Part shown: piece after piece, positions 9,299 to 18,037 of the stretch
Layout: each line of letters opens with the position of its first letter
Position numbering within the stretch: the stretch's first letter is position 1
Assembly (NCBI GenBank): GCA_003600225.1
Contig: QZFT01000050.1
Coordinates: 1-62,284 of the forward strand
Length of the DNA: 62,284 nt
From: Pseudonocardiaceae bacterium YIM PH 21723
Lineage (GTDB): Bacteria; Actinomycetota; Actinomycetes; Mycobacteriales; Pseudonocardiaceae
Direction of reading: 5' to 3'
Notes under the pieces: model-generated
Told to the model about the DNA's origin: nothing
What the model saw: the letters and a program-made list of their open reading frames with translations, nothing else
Databases searched by the model: none
Position numbers and translations under genes: made by a program

Positions 9299-9336
9299 AA
9301 AGAGCCAGGCACACGGTAGCGTGCTTCAGCAGTTAA

Positions 9337-9351
9337 TGAAAATGGATGTCA
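9337..9351 (+). promoter_or_regulatory. Zur-like box for the rightward operon
   Basis: TGAAAATGGATGTCA matches the Zur consensus TGAAAATGATTTTCA at 12 of 15 positions. It lies 20 nt before the L28 start and its AAGGAG site. Its pairing with the box at 9284-9298 fits one divergent promoter region repressed by zinc-loaded Zur. Confidence 0.75.
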
Positions 9352-9371
9352 TCACAGATAAAGGAGTGCGC

Positions 9372-9608
9372 ATGAGCAAGCGCTGCCCGGTGACGGGGAA
9401 GCGGATCGGCTACGGCAAGTCCGTGTCCCACTCGCACAGGCGCACCTCGCGGCGCTGGGAGCCGAACCTGCAGAGCCACCGCTACTGGCTGGCAGGCGAG
9501 CGCCGGTGGATCACCCTGCGGCTGTCCACCAAGGGGATCAAGACCATCGACCGGGACGGGATCGACGCGGTCGTGGCCCGGATGCGGCGCAGCGGGGAGA
9601 AGGTCTGA
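9372..9608 (+). CDS. rpmB: Ribosomal protein L28, zinc-free form
   Basis: 78 residues, [20 protein letters not shown], a typical L28 start. Only one cysteine remains, so a four-Cys zinc site is absent. AAGGAG lies 5 nt before the ATG. Open frame far upstream of it is antisense shadow of the MRF gene. First gene of a four-gene run whose stops and starts overlap (TGATG, TGATG, GTGA). Expected to substitute for the zinc-bearing paralogue when zinc is low. Confidence 0.95.
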   Translation: MSKRCPVTGKRIGYGKSVSHSHRRTSRRWEPNLQSHRYWLAGERRWITLRLSTKGIKTIDRDGIDAVVARMRRSGEKV

Positions 9609-9775
9609 TGGCCAAGGGGAACGACGTCCGGCCGATCATCAAGCTGCGGTCCACCGCGGGCACCGGATTCACCTATGTGACAAGGAAGAACAGGCGCAAC
9701 GACCCGGATCGGATGGTCATCCGCAAGTACGACCCGGTGGTGCGCAGGCACGTGGATTTCAAGGAGGAACGCTGA
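9608..9775 (+). CDS. rpmG: Ribosomal protein L33, zinc-free form
   Basis: 55 residues; [20 protein letters not shown] is the L33 core and there is no cysteine. The ATG shares bases with the L28 stop (TGATG), so translation is coupled. Second gene of the rightward zinc-starvation operon. Confidence 0.95.
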   Translation: MAKGNDVRPIIKLRSTAGTGFTYVTRKNRRNDPDRMVIRKYDPVVRRHVDFKEER

Positions 9776-10080
9776 TGGCGAAGAAGTCGAAGATCGCCAA
9801 GAACCAGCAGCGGGCGGAGATCGTCGCCCGCTACGCCGAGCGCCGGACCGAGCTGAAGCGGATCATCGCCAGCCCACAGTCCACTGTGGAGCAGCGGGAC
9901 GGCGCGGTGCGCGCGCTGTCCCGGATGCCCAGGGATGCCAGCGCGACCCGGATGCGTAACCGGGACGTCGCGGACGGCAGGCCACGCGGGTTCCTGCGCA
10001 AGTTCGGCGTCTCCCGGGTGCGGCTGCGGGCCATGGCGCACAACGGTGAACTGCCCGGCGTCAGCAAGAGCAGCTGGTGA
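9775..10080 (+). CDS. rpsN: Ribosomal protein S14, zinc-free form
   Basis: 101 residues, the long cysteine-free S14 class (zinc-binding S14 is about 61 residues with four Cys). Recognisable by [29 protein letters not shown] and the basic C-terminus. TGATG overlap with L33 and GTGA overlap with S18. Confidence 0.95.
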   Translation: MAKKSKIAKNQQRAEIVARYAERRTELKRIIASPQSTVEQRDGAVRALSRMPRDASATRMRNRDVADGRPRGFLRKFGVSRVRLRAMAHNGELPGVSKSSW

Positions 10081-10307
10081 GCAAGGAGCGGCGCGCGCCC
10101 GCGCGCAAGAAGCAGAACCTGCTGGTCCGCGAAGGCGTGTCCGAAGTGGACTGGAAGGACACCGCGCTGCTGCGCAAGTTCATCTCCGACCGGGGCAAGA
10201 TCCGCGCCCGCCGGGTCACCGGCCTCACGCCGCAGCAGCAACGCGAGGTCGCCATCGCCATCAAGAACGCCCGAGAGATGGCCCTCCTCCCCCAGTCGAC
10301 CAAGTGA
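10077..10307 (+). CDS. rpsR: Ribosomal protein S18, zinc-free form
   Basis: 76 residues; [20 protein letters not shown] and [20 protein letters not shown] are S18 hallmarks. No cysteine. The GTG start overlaps the S14 stop. Last gene of the rightward operon; the repeat cluster at 10312 begins 5 nt after its stop and may help end transcription. Confidence 0.95.
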   Translation: MSKERRAPARKKQNLLVREGVSEVDWKDTALLRKFISDRGKIRARRVTGLTPQQQREVAIAIKNAREMALLPQSTK

Positions 10308-10311
10308 CGCC

Positions 10312-10394
10312 GGCCTGAACGTGGCTTTCACCAGGTTAAACGGGCTGAAAGCCACGTTCAGGCCGGTCAACTGGGTGAAAGCCACGTTCAGGCC
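10312..10394. repeat. Three copies of GGCCTGAACGTGGCTTTCA
   Basis: The 19-mer occurs forward at 10312-10330 and inverted at 10346-10364 and 10376-10394. The first two copies form a hairpin right after the S18 stop. The inverted copies encode the C-terminal tail of the membrane protein on the opposite strand. No protein explains the unit; a dispersed palindromic repeat is likely. Confidence 0.8.
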
Positions 10395-10710
10395 AGGCGC
10401 CGAGCAGTGACGCGACCAGCGCGACGGCCACGAGCACTCCCAGCGCGACCATGGCCGCGTGGTCGAAGTGCAGGACGCCGGTGCGACCGGTGACGAACCC
10501 GGCATAGAACGCCCACCCCTGCCCGGCGATCGGCAGCGCTCCCGGAAGCCGGGTGACGAAGCCCAATGCCGCGACCACCACGGCGAACGCGACCAGTCCG
10601 GTGAGCGGATGGGACCGCGCGCCACCGGCGATCACCGAGATCACGGTGATCAGGCAGCAGGCGAACCCCAGCGCGGCGCCGGAGGCGGAACCCATTCGGG
10701 GAATGTCCAT
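10336..10710 (-). CDS. Small predicted membrane protein (function unknown)
   Basis: 124 residues with about three or four hydrophobic segments (AALGFACCLITVISVIAG, LVAFAVVVAALGFV, AMVALGVLVAVALVASLL). I do not recognise the family. The last residues (PERGFHPVDRPERGFQPV) are encoded inside the repeat cluster and read as a repeated peptide, so the gene's end seems to have been captured by the repeat. Start taken at the ATG at 10710, with a weak G-rich site. Divergent from bluB. Moderate confidence that it is expressed. Confidence 0.5.
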   Translation of the reverse strand: MDIPRMGSASGAALGFACCLITVISVIAGGARSHPLTGLVAFAVVVAALGFVTRLPGALPIAGQGWAFYAGFVTGRTGVLHFDHAAMVALGVLVAVALVASLLGAWPERGFHPVDRPERGFQPV

Positions 10711-10807
10711 AGCCCCCAGTGCAACCCAGATCACACTGCGAAGTCGCCGCCCCTGCCCCAACCTTGACGGCACCCCGTCCGACTTTGACGCGCCATTGAG
10801 GAGTTGC

Positions 10808-11452
10808 ATGCAGCCCGAGGGCGATCTGTACCAGGTGATCCATCGCCGGCGTGATGTGCGCGCGGAGTTCACCGGGGGCACGGTGGACCGCGCCGTACTG
10901 GATCGCATCCTGGCCGCCGCGCACGCCGCGCCCAGCGTCGGGCTCTCCCAGCCATGGGACTTCATCGTGGTGACCAGGGACGACACCCGGCGCCGGTTCC
11001 GCGACCACGTGCAGGCCGAGCGGTCGGTGTTCGCTGCCCAGCTGGACGGCGAGCGCGCGGAGAAGTTCGCCCGGATCAAGGTCGAGGGCATCCTGGAGTC
11101 CGCGCTGGGCATCGTGGTCACCTACGACCCGGATCGCGGCGCCCCGGCGGTGCTCGGCAGGCACGCGATCGCCGACGCCGGCCTGTACTCCGTCTGCCTG
11201 GCCATCCAGAATCTGTGGCTGGCGGCGACCGCCGAAGGTCTCGGCGTCGGCTGGGTCAGTTTCTATCGCGAGGATTTTCTGCGTAGGTTGCTGGGTATCC
11301 CGGCCCGGCTGCGCCCGGTCGCCTGGCTGTGCGTCGGGCCGGTGGCGGAACTGGCCGGCACCCCGGATCTGGAGCGAACAGGATGGCGCGAGCGACTGCC
11401 GGCACAAGCCGTTATCCACTATGACCATTACTCCGGCCCGGGTAACGGGTAA
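10808..11452 (+). CDS. bluB: 5,6-dimethylbenzimidazole synthase
   Basis: 214 residues, nitroreductase fold. BluB cleaves reduced FMN with oxygen to make the lower ligand of vitamin B12. Typical features: RRDVRAEF near the start, the flavin segment PSVGLSQPWDFIVV, and GLYSVCLAIQNLWLAATAEGLGVGWVSF. Start at the ATG at 10808, six nt after GAGGAG. It stands alone; no other cobalamin gene is in the window. Confidence 0.9.
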   Translation: MQPEGDLYQVIHRRRDVRAEFTGGTVDRAVLDRILAAAHAAPSVGLSQPWDFIVVTRDDTRRRFRDHVQAERSVFAAQLDGERAEKFARIKVEGILESALGIVVTYDPDRGAPAVLGRHAIADAGLYSVCLAIQNLWLAATAEGLGVGWVSFYREDFLRRLLGIPARLRPVAWLCVGPVAELAGTPDLERTGWRERLPAQAVIHYDHYSGPGNG

Positions 11453-11496
11453 CTTGGATGTCAACGCCCGAGCCCACCCTGCGCATGGGACCCCGG

Positions 11497-13014
11497 ATGA
11501 TCAATAAGGTTCCGCAGCAAGAACTCCAGGTCCGCCGCCTGGTGGAGTCCGGGCGGCTGGCCGAGGCGAACGCGCTCTTCGACGCGGTACTCGCCGAGAA
11601 GGCCGCCGCCGACCCCGATCCCTGGCGCCGGGCCGCCGTACTGCTCAACCGCGGCGTCTGCGCCTGGCGGCTGGGCCGCATCCCCCTCGCCCTGGAACTG
11701 GCGGCCGAGGGCTGGGTGGAACTGGAACACGAGCCGGCCGAGGGCGCGGCCGCCGCGGAGACCATCGGCCTGCTCGGCTACCTGCTGGAGTCCATCGGCC
11801 ACCGGCGGCCCGCGCTGGACATGTTCCGCCGCGCGTTGCGGCTCGCCCGGTCGGCGGGTGACATCGAGACCCTGGTCATCGCGTTGCAACGGGTGGGCGG
11901 CGGCCTGAACCACCGGGCCCACATGGGCGAACTGGGCGCGGCCCACGTGCTGTTCAGCGAGGCGCACGGCGTGCTCACCGAGGCGGTGGCCATCGCCCCG
12001 GAGGACTCGCCGATGCGGGCTAAGGTCCTGGCCACCCACGCCGGTTCGCTCGCCGGGATCGGCGAGCTGGAAGAGGCCGAGAAGCAGGCCGTCGCCGCCG
12101 AGGAACTGGCCACCGAACGCGAGGACCTGTGGGCGGCCGCGCTCGCGCACTGGACCCTGGCCGGCATCCGCAGATCGCAGCGGCGGCTGGACGAGGCCCG
12201 CACCCTGGCCAGCCGCGCGGTGGTCACCGCCCAGCGGGTGGCGGATACCAACATGCTGAACGCGTTCGCGTTGACCATGGCCCGGATCTGCGCCGAAATG
12301 GGTGACCACGTAGGCGAATCCGAGGCGTTGCGCATGGTCCACAGTGGACACCGCAAGGTCATCGACACCTTGCAGGAAGGCCTCGGCCAGGCCCTGGAAC
12401 AACGCCGGCTCGCGGTGCAGGCGCAGCGGCTCGCCTTCGCGGCGAAGCAGGCGGCGCACCGGGACTCACTGACCGGTCTGGTCAACCGGCGCGGCCTGGA
12501 GATCCAGGCTCCCGCGCTGCTGGAGCGGACCGCCGCACGCGGCCAGGTGCCGTGGCTGGTGCTCGTCGACGTGGACTGGTTCAAGGGTGTCAACGACAAC
12601 GCGGGCCACGCGGCGGGCGACATCGCGCTGCGGGAGATCGCCACGCTGCTGCGCCAGGAGACCCGGTCCGACGACCTGGTCTCCCGCTGGGCGGGCGACG
12701 AGTTCATCGTGCTGCTGGTGGGTTCCGGCGAGGATCGGCGCGACGCGGGCCCGGTGGTGGCCGAACGCATCCGGGCAGCGGTAGCCGGACACCAGTGGAA
12801 CCAGGTGCTGAGCGGCGATCGGCAACCCACGGTGAGCGTCGGCGTGGCGGGCGGCCCGGCACAGCTGGACCTGCTGTTCGCGGCCGCCGACATGGCCCTC
12901 TACCGGGCGAAACGGCAGGGCCGGAACCGGGTCGAGGTGCACTCGCCGGAGGAACAGGAGCAGGTCGAGGGCGGACCGCTGCCCCATCGGCGCCCCCGCA
13001 CCGCCCGTTCCTGA
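11497..13014 (+). CDS. TPR-GGDEF protein 1 (predicted diguanylate cyclase)
   Basis: 505 residues. About 320 residues of TPR-like helical repeats are followed by a helical linker (LQEGLGQALEQRRLAVQ) and a GGDEF domain. The signature reads WAGDEF, so the first Gly is Ala; the metal and nucleotide motif DVDWFKGVNDNAGH is intact. An allosteric I-site RxxD (RSDD) lies five residues before AGDEF. No signal peptide or membrane helix: cytoplasmic c-di-GMP synthesis controlled by protein contacts through the TPR part is the likely role. Start chosen by alignment with the two paralogues; an ATG at 11458 would add 13 residues. First of three tandem paralogues. Confidence 0.87.
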   Translation: MINKVPQQELQVRRLVESGRLAEANALFDAVLAEKAAADPDPWRRAAVLLNRGVCAWRLGRIPLALELAAEGWVELEHEPAEGAAAAETIGLLGYLLESIGHRRPALDMFRRALRLARSAGDIETLVIALQRVGGGLNHRAHMGELGAAHVLFSEAHGVLTEAVAIAPEDSPMRAKVLATHAGSLAGIGELEEAEKQAVAAEELATEREDLWAAALAHWTLAGIRRSQRRLDEARTLASRAVVTAQRVADTNMLNAFALTMARICAEMGDHVGESEALRMVHSGHRKVIDTLQEGLGQALEQRRLAVQAQRLAFAAKQAAHRDSLTGLVNRRGLEIQAPALLERTAARGQVPWLVLVDVDWFKGVNDNAGHAAGDIALREIATLLRQETRSDDLVSRWAGDEFIVLLVGSGEDRRDAGPVVAERIRAAVAGHQWNQVLSGDRQPTVSVGVAGGPAQLDLLFAAADMALYRAKRQGRNRVEVHSPEEQEQVEGGPLPHRRPRTARS

Positions 13015-13341
13015 TCGCCACTTACCCGGAAGAGGGATTCGCGTCCATCCTGCGGGATTGCGCGAATCGCATCGCGGACTAACCGGTTGGGGCATTTGTA
13101 CGTACCCGAGAACGCTTCGGTTCACGGCAAATGGGCTATGTGGGTATCGGTCTGATCACATTGGCTACAGCAAACGCGTGGCGCCCGCGCACATGACCAG
13201 GCAATCGCTTACCCGGCCAACCTGTTACCTGCGATGGCGGATACAACCAGGCAACCAGCCGGTAGCCTGTCGACCAAGTCGTAACACACGCGTTGTTATT
13301 CGAAAGGCTCATTGCTCACCGGTGGGAAATCTGCTCGGACG
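13015..13341. other. Intergenic region between TPR-GGDEF genes 1 and 2
   Basis: About 330 bp, less GC-rich than the genes. It should hold the promoter of the second GGDEF gene. I see short repeated words around CCAGGCAA and a GTCGTAACACACGCGTTG segment, but no gene, stable hairpin or known operator. Confidence 0.4.
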
Positions 13342-14853
13342 ATGATCGGTCATATTCCGCCTCAGGATGAAGAGGTCCGTCGCCTGCTCGAAGCAGGGCG
13401 GCTGACCGAGGCGAACATGCTGTTCGACCGGGTCATCACCCGGCTGCCGAACTCCGGGGGCGAACAGTGGGCCAACGCCGGGCTGCTGCTGAACCGAGGC
13501 GTCTTCGCCTGGCGGCTGGAGCGCATCCCGCTGGCCCTGGAACTGGCCGCCGAGGGCTGGGTCGAGCTGGAGAACGCGACCCCGGAGGGCCCGGACGCGG
13601 CCGCCACCTTCGGCCTGCTCGGCTTCCTGCTGGAGTCCATCGGCCACCGCAGGCCCGCGCTGGACATGTTCCGCCGCGCGCTGCGCATCGCCCGGGACTC
13701 CGGCGACCGGATGCAGCTGTGTGTGGCCCTGCAGCGAATGGGCGGCGTGCTCAACTTCCGCGCGGTCGAATCCGGATCCGATCAAGCCACCGGGCTGTTC
13801 ACCGAGGCCAGGGCGCTGCTGGCCGAGGGCGTGGCGATCTGCGAGCCGGACTGGCGGACCTACGGCCCGCTGATCTGCGCCCATTCCCGCGCCCTGCTCG
13901 GCGTCGGTGAGATCGACGCCTCCGAGGAGCAGGCGAAGCTGGCCATCGAGCTGGCAGGCGGCCAGGAGGACCTGTGGACCGAGGCCGTCGCGTACTGGGT
14001 ACTCGGCGGCATCCGGCAGGTCCAGGGCAAGCTGGACCAGGCCCGGACGATGGCCAGCCGGGCGGTGTCCGGCGCCGAGCGGGTGGCCGATACCAACCTG
14101 CTGATGCGGTTCTCCCTGGACCTGGCCGAGATCTGCGCCGACATGGACGACCACGTCGGTCAGGCGGTGGCGTTGCGCCGGGTCCACGCGGCCGGCCGCA
14201 AGATCACCGAGACGCTGCAGGAGGGCCTCGGCCAGGCCCTGGAACAGCGCAGACTCGCCGTGCAGGCCCAGCGATTGGCGCTGGCCGCGCAGCAGGCCGC
14301 GGCCCGCGATCCGCTCACCGGGCTGGTCAACCGGCTGGGCCTGGAACGGCAGGCGCCGGTACTGCTGGAGAGCACGGCCGCGCGTGGCCGGGTGCCGTGG
14401 CTCGTGCTGGTGGACGTGGACTGGTTCAAGGACGTCAACGACAACGCGGGCCACGCGGCCGGCGACGCGGCACTGCGCGAGGTCGCCCAGATCCTGCGCA
14501 AGGAGACCCGCGCCGAGGACCTGGTCTGCCGGTGGGCGGGCGACGAGTTCGTGGTGCTGCTGACCGGGTCCGGCGACGACCGCAACGAGGCCGGGCCGGT
14601 GGTGGCCGAGCGCATCCGCGCCGCGGTGGCCGGGCACCACTGGAAACTGGTCATCGGCGAGACCAGGCAGCCGACGGTGAGTATCGGTGTCGCGGCCGGG
14701 CCGGCGGATCTGGATCAGCTGTTCGCGGCGGCCGATCTCGCTTTGTACCGGGCCAAACGACTGGGCCGCAATAGGGTCGAGGAGTACTCCGCCGATTTCG
14801 CGGAGCCAATGGAACTCCCCACGCAGCCGCGCGATGTGCAAACCCGGGGCTGA
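13342..14853 (+). CDS. TPR-GGDEF protein 2 (predicted diguanylate cyclase)
   Basis: 503 residues, the same architecture as its upstream neighbour and highly similar throughout. The catalytic signature is again WAGDEF, with DVDWFKDVNDNAGH, and the I-site RAED fits RxxD at the right distance, so product inhibition should be retained. No export signal. Start at the ATG at 13342 by homology; a TTG at 13312 has an AAAGG site and remains possible. The 245-bp gap to the next copy gives each gene its own promoter region. Confidence 0.87.
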   Translation: MIGHIPPQDEEVRRLLEAGRLTEANMLFDRVITRLPNSGGEQWANAGLLLNRGVFAWRLERIPLALELAAEGWVELENATPEGPDAAATFGLLGFLLESIGHRRPALDMFRRALRIARDSGDRMQLCVALQRMGGVLNFRAVESGSDQATGLFTEARALLAEGVAICEPDWRTYGPLICAHSRALLGVGEIDASEEQAKLAIELAGGQEDLWTEAVAYWVLGGIRQVQGKLDQARTMASRAVSGAERVADTNLLMRFSLDLAEICADMDDHVGQAVALRRVHAAGRKITETLQEGLGQALEQRRLAVQAQRLALAAQQAAARDPLTGLVNRLGLERQAPVLLESTAARGRVPWLVLVDVDWFKDVNDNAGHAAGDAALREVAQILRKETRAEDLVCRWAGDEFVVLLTGSGDDRNEAGPVVAERIRAAVAGHHWKLVIGETRQPTVSIGVAAGPADLDQLFAAADLALYRAKRLGRNRVEEYSADFAEPMELPTQPRDVQTRG

Positions 14854-15099
14854 ATCGAATTCCGGCCGCCATCGGCTAATGCGATGCCCATCTGAACTAC
14901 CCGTCCGCTGACATTGTTTCCGCAGTTCGCGAATTAATGGTCTAGGCCAATGCAACACAAATAGGCAAGTTTGTTGCACATAACCGGGCGGATGCCTCCG
15001 GATGCTCCGCGGACTGGCGAACGGAGCATCGACGGCTCCCGGCAGTGTCCGGATACTGGGACATCGACCAGTTTCCCGTGCGCCGGTGGAGGATGAGCG

Positions 15100-16512
15100 A
15101 TGATCAGCAATCCGCCACCGCACGACGAAGCCGTGCATCGGCTGCTGAAGGCGGGACGGCTCACCGAGGCGAATCAGCTGTTCGATCGGATCATCGCCAA
15201 GCCGGTGGAGACGGGTGTGTCCCGCTGGCGGCACACCGCACTGATCCTCAACCGCGGCTTCATGGCCTGGCGCCTGGGCCGGATCCCCCTCGCCATGCAG
15301 CTGTCCGCGGAGGGCTGGCTGGACATCGACTCACGCGAGGAGCCCCACGGCCCGGACGCGGCCGCGGCGCTCGGCCTGCTGACCGCCCAGCTGGCCACGC
15401 TCGGGCAGACGGACAAGGCCCTGGAGGCGGCGCGCAGTTCCTGGCGCACGGCCTACAGGTGCGGGGACCAGCTACAGATGGAACTGGCGACCCAGCGGAT
15501 GGGCGCCGGGCTCATCCTGACCGCCATCGAGAGCCCGCCGGACCAGGCCAAGGCCCTGTACATCGAGGCGACGGAGATCTTGGCGCAGGGCACGGTGATC
15601 GCCGATTTCGAGTCCTTTGTGTACGCACCGATCATCGCCACCTATGCCCGCGCGCTGGCCGGGGCGGGCGACCTCTTCGAAGCCGAGGCCCAGGCCCGCC
15701 GGGCGATGGATCTGGGCCTGGAGCGGGACGATCAGTGGACGATCAGCGTCTGCCACGCGGTGCACGCGGCGGTGCGCCGGGCCGAAGGGGCACTGCCGGA
15801 GGCCCGCTCCGCCGCGATGCGGGCCCTGGCCGGCGCCCAGCGGATCAACGACCAGCATCTGATCGGCCGCTTCGGCCTGGACCTGATGGAGATCTGCGTG
15901 CAGGCCGGGGATCCGGTCGGGGAGGTGCACGCGCTGCGCGCGGTCAGCAACGCGGAACGGATGGCGATCCAGACCCTGCAGGAGGGGCTCGGGCAGGCAC
16001 TGGAGGATCGGCGGATCACCGTGCACGCGGCCCGCAGCACCCTCGCGGCTTACGAGGCGGCGCACCGCGATCCGCTGACGGACCTGGCCAACCGGCGCGG
16101 CCTGGAGGCCAGCGACGTCCCGGCGCAGCCCTGGCTGGTGCTGGTGGACGTGGACGAGTTCAAGGCGATCAACGACTCGGCGGGCCATCCGGCGGGCGAC
16201 ATGGCGCTGCGGGAGATCGCCATGCTGCTGCGCCGGGAGTGCGCCGCCGAGGATGTCATCTCCCGGTGGGCGGGCGACGAATTCGTGTTGCTGGTGTCCG
16301 GTGTGGACCGTCCGGAGGCGGGCAGCGAGATCGCGGAGCGGATCCGCGCGGCGGTGTCCGCGCACCGGTGGCCCGCCGGCCTGTGTCCCACGGTGAGCAT
16401 CGGCGTCGCCACCGGCGGGTCCACTATGGACGAACTCTTCCTGGCCGCCGATCAGGCCCTGTACCAAGCGAAAAGCGCCGGCCGCAACCGGGTGGAGGTG
16501 TCTCGGAGTTGA
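15100..16512 (+). CDS. TPR-GGDEF protein 3 (predicted diguanylate cyclase, I-site lost)
   Basis: 470 residues, the shortest and most diverged of the three. The TPR-like part, linker and GGDEF domain are retained (WAGDEF; DVDEFKAINDSAGH). At the I-site position the sequence is AAED, so the Arg of RxxD is missing and feedback inhibition is probably weakened. The ATG at 15100 has a good GGAGG site and sets the start used for the paralogues. The stop lies inside the hairpin at 16505-16552. Confidence 0.87.
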   Translation: MISNPPPHDEAVHRLLKAGRLTEANQLFDRIIAKPVETGVSRWRHTALILNRGFMAWRLGRIPLAMQLSAEGWLDIDSREEPHGPDAAAALGLLTAQLATLGQTDKALEAARSSWRTAYRCGDQLQMELATQRMGAGLILTAIESPPDQAKALYIEATEILAQGTVIADFESFVYAPIIATYARALAGAGDLFEAEAQARRAMDLGLERDDQWTISVCHAVHAAVRRAEGALPEARSAAMRALAGAQRINDQHLIGRFGLDLMEICVQAGDPVGEVHALRAVSNAERMAIQTLQEGLGQALEDRRITVHAARSTLAAYEAAHRDPLTDLANRRGLEASDVPAQPWLVLVDVDEFKAINDSAGHPAGDMALREIAMLLRRECAAEDVISRWAGDEFVLLVSGVDRPEAGSEIAERIRAAVSAHRWPAGLCPTVSIGVATGGSTMDELFLAADQALYQAKSAGRNRVEVSRS

Positions 16513-16552
16513 CGATGTTCGGGCTCGTACCTCGCCGAACATCGTCAACTCC
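16505..16552. repeat. GAAGTTGRCGATG-family hairpin a
   Basis: 18-bp perfect stem (16505-16522 with 16535-16552), 12-nt loop. The GGDEF-3 stop is inside the left arm. It lies between convergent genes, so it may end both transcripts. The outer pair reads GGAG instead of CGAAG. Confidence 0.85.
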
Positions 16553-16563
16553 GGATCAGTCGT

Positions 16564-17934
16564 CTAGCTGACCAGGACCTGGCCGTCGGTGCTGATCTCC
16601 ACCATCTCGTCCCGGTCCACGACCTTGACCCGCTCCCGGCCCTGGGTGGCTCCGAGCGCGCGCTCGTGCGCGTCCAGGCGCAGCCAGCCCTGGTGCGAGA
16701 TGAACCGGACACCGGCCTTAGCCAGGTGCTCGACGATCGCGTGCTCACCGGGCTGCTCGGGGGTCACGAGGGTGTCGCTGTCCGCGAGGAGGCTGGTGAT
16801 GGTCTCCAGCGCGTCACCCTTGGTGTGGCCGATCAGGCCGATGGGGCCACGCTTGATCCAGCCGGTGACGTAGACGCCGGGCAGCTGCTGCCCGTCGGCT
16901 TCGAGTACCCGGCCGACGTCGTGCGGGACGGTGCCGCTGTCGTGGTCGAACGGAATGTCCTGCAGGTGCGTGCTGAGGTAGCCGACGGCGCGGTAGACGG
17001 CCTGCACGGGCCAGTCGTGGAATTCACCGGTGCCCCGGACATTGCCGGTGCCGTCGAGTTCCATCCGCTCGGTGCGCAGGTTCTGCACGGAGCCCTCACC
17101 GGTGATCTCCACCGGGGCGTGCAGGAAGTGCAGGTGCAGCCGGCGCTTGGCGTCCGGCTTGGTCGGCATGTCGCGGATCGCCCACTCCTGGAGGGTCTTC
17201 ACGACCATCTGCACCTGCTTGTCGGTGCGGATGGAGTTCAGCGAGCCCTCGTCGAACTCGATGTCCTCCGGGTACACGATCACTTCGACGTTCGGCGAGT
17301 GGTCGAGTTCGCGGAGCTCCAGGGGGGTGAACTTGGCCTGCGCGGGTCCGCGGCGGCCGAACACGTGCACGTCGGTGACGGGGCTTTCGGCCAGGCCTTC
17401 GTAGACGTTCTGCGGGATCTCGGTGACGAGCAGTTCGTCGGCGGTCTTGGCGAGGACCCGCGCGACGTCCAGGGCCACGTTGCCCACGCCGAGCACGGCG
17501 GCACCGGTGGCGGTGAGCGGCCAGGTGCGCGGCACGTCGGGGTGCCCGTCGAACCAGGAGACGAAGTTGGCGGCGCCGTAGCTGCCGTCCAGGTCGATGC
17601 CCGGGATGTCCAGGTCTCGGTCCTGCTCGGCTCCGGTGGAGAAGATGATCGCGTCGTAGAACCGGCGCAGGTCCGCCAAGGAGATGTCCTTGCCGTACTC
17701 GACGTTGCAGAACAACCGGATCCCCGGCTTGGCCAGGACCTTCTCCAGCGCGGTGATGATGCCCTTGATCCGCGGGTGGTCGGGCGCGACGCCGTAACGC
17801 ACGAGACCGTAGGGGGCGGGCAGCCGGTCGAACAGATCGATACTGACCTCGGCCCCCGACTTCTTCAGCAGGTCGGCCGCGTACACCCCGGCCGGCCCCG
17901 CACCGACGACAGCAATCCGCAACGGCCGACTCAT
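16564..17934 (-). CDS. fprA: Ferredoxin/adrenodoxin-type NADP+ reductase
   Basis: 456 residues. Flavoenzyme passing electrons between NADPH and ferredoxin. FAD-binding GAGPAGVYAA at the N-terminus; the second nucleotide site appears as VLGVGNVALDVARVL; FGRRGPAQAKFT and TGWIKRGPIGLIGHTKGDA are typical of FprA and adrenodoxin reductase. A C-terminal extension of about 70 residues follows the catalytic fold. A close match to the IdeR iron box 38-56 bp upstream predicts repression by iron. Convergent with the third GGDEF gene. Confidence 0.93.
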   Translation of the reverse strand: MSRPLRIAVVGAGPAGVYAADLLKKSGAEVSIDLFDRLPAPYGLVRYGVAPDHPRIKGIITALEKVLAKPGIRLFCNVEYGKDISLADLRRFYDAIIFSTGAEQDRDLDIPGIDLDGSYGAANFVSWFDGHPDVPRTWPLTATGAAVLGVGNVALDVARVLAKTADELLVTEIPQNVYEGLAESPVTDVHVFGRRGPAQAKFTPLELRELDHSPNVEVIVYPEDIEFDEGSLNSIRTDKQVQMVVKTLQEWAIRDMPTKPDAKRRLHLHFLHAPVEITGEGSVQNLRTERMELDGTGNVRGTGEFHDWPVQAVYRAVGYLSTHLQDIPFDHDSGTVPHDVGRVLEADGQQLPGVYVTGWIKRGPIGLIGHTKGDALETITSLLADSDTLVTPEQPGEHAIVEHLAKAGVRFISHQGWLRLDAHERALGATQGRERVKVVDRDEMVEISTDGQVLVS

Positions 17935-17971
17935 TTCGTCTCCTCACGTACACACATAAACGAGGGAAACT

Positions 17972-17990
17972 TTAAGTTAGGCTTACCTAA
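17972..17990 (-). promoter_or_regulatory. IdeR/DmdR-type iron box upstream of fprA
   Basis: TTAAGTTAGGCTTACCTAA matches the 19-bp IdeR consensus TTAGGTTAGGCTAACCTAA at 17 positions. It lies 38 bp before the fprA start and in the gap to the next minus-strand gene, so fprA is the likely target. Confidence 0.85.
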
Positions 17991-18037
17991 TCGGTCCCAT
18001 GGATGTGGGTTAACCCACGGAGATCGGCCGTTCGCCA

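Noticed and set aside
13309-15234. 641-codon minus-strand frame over GGDEF genes 2 and 3
   Set aside because: Its repeated peptides mirror the paralogous GGDEF genes on the other strand; no independent start or domain.
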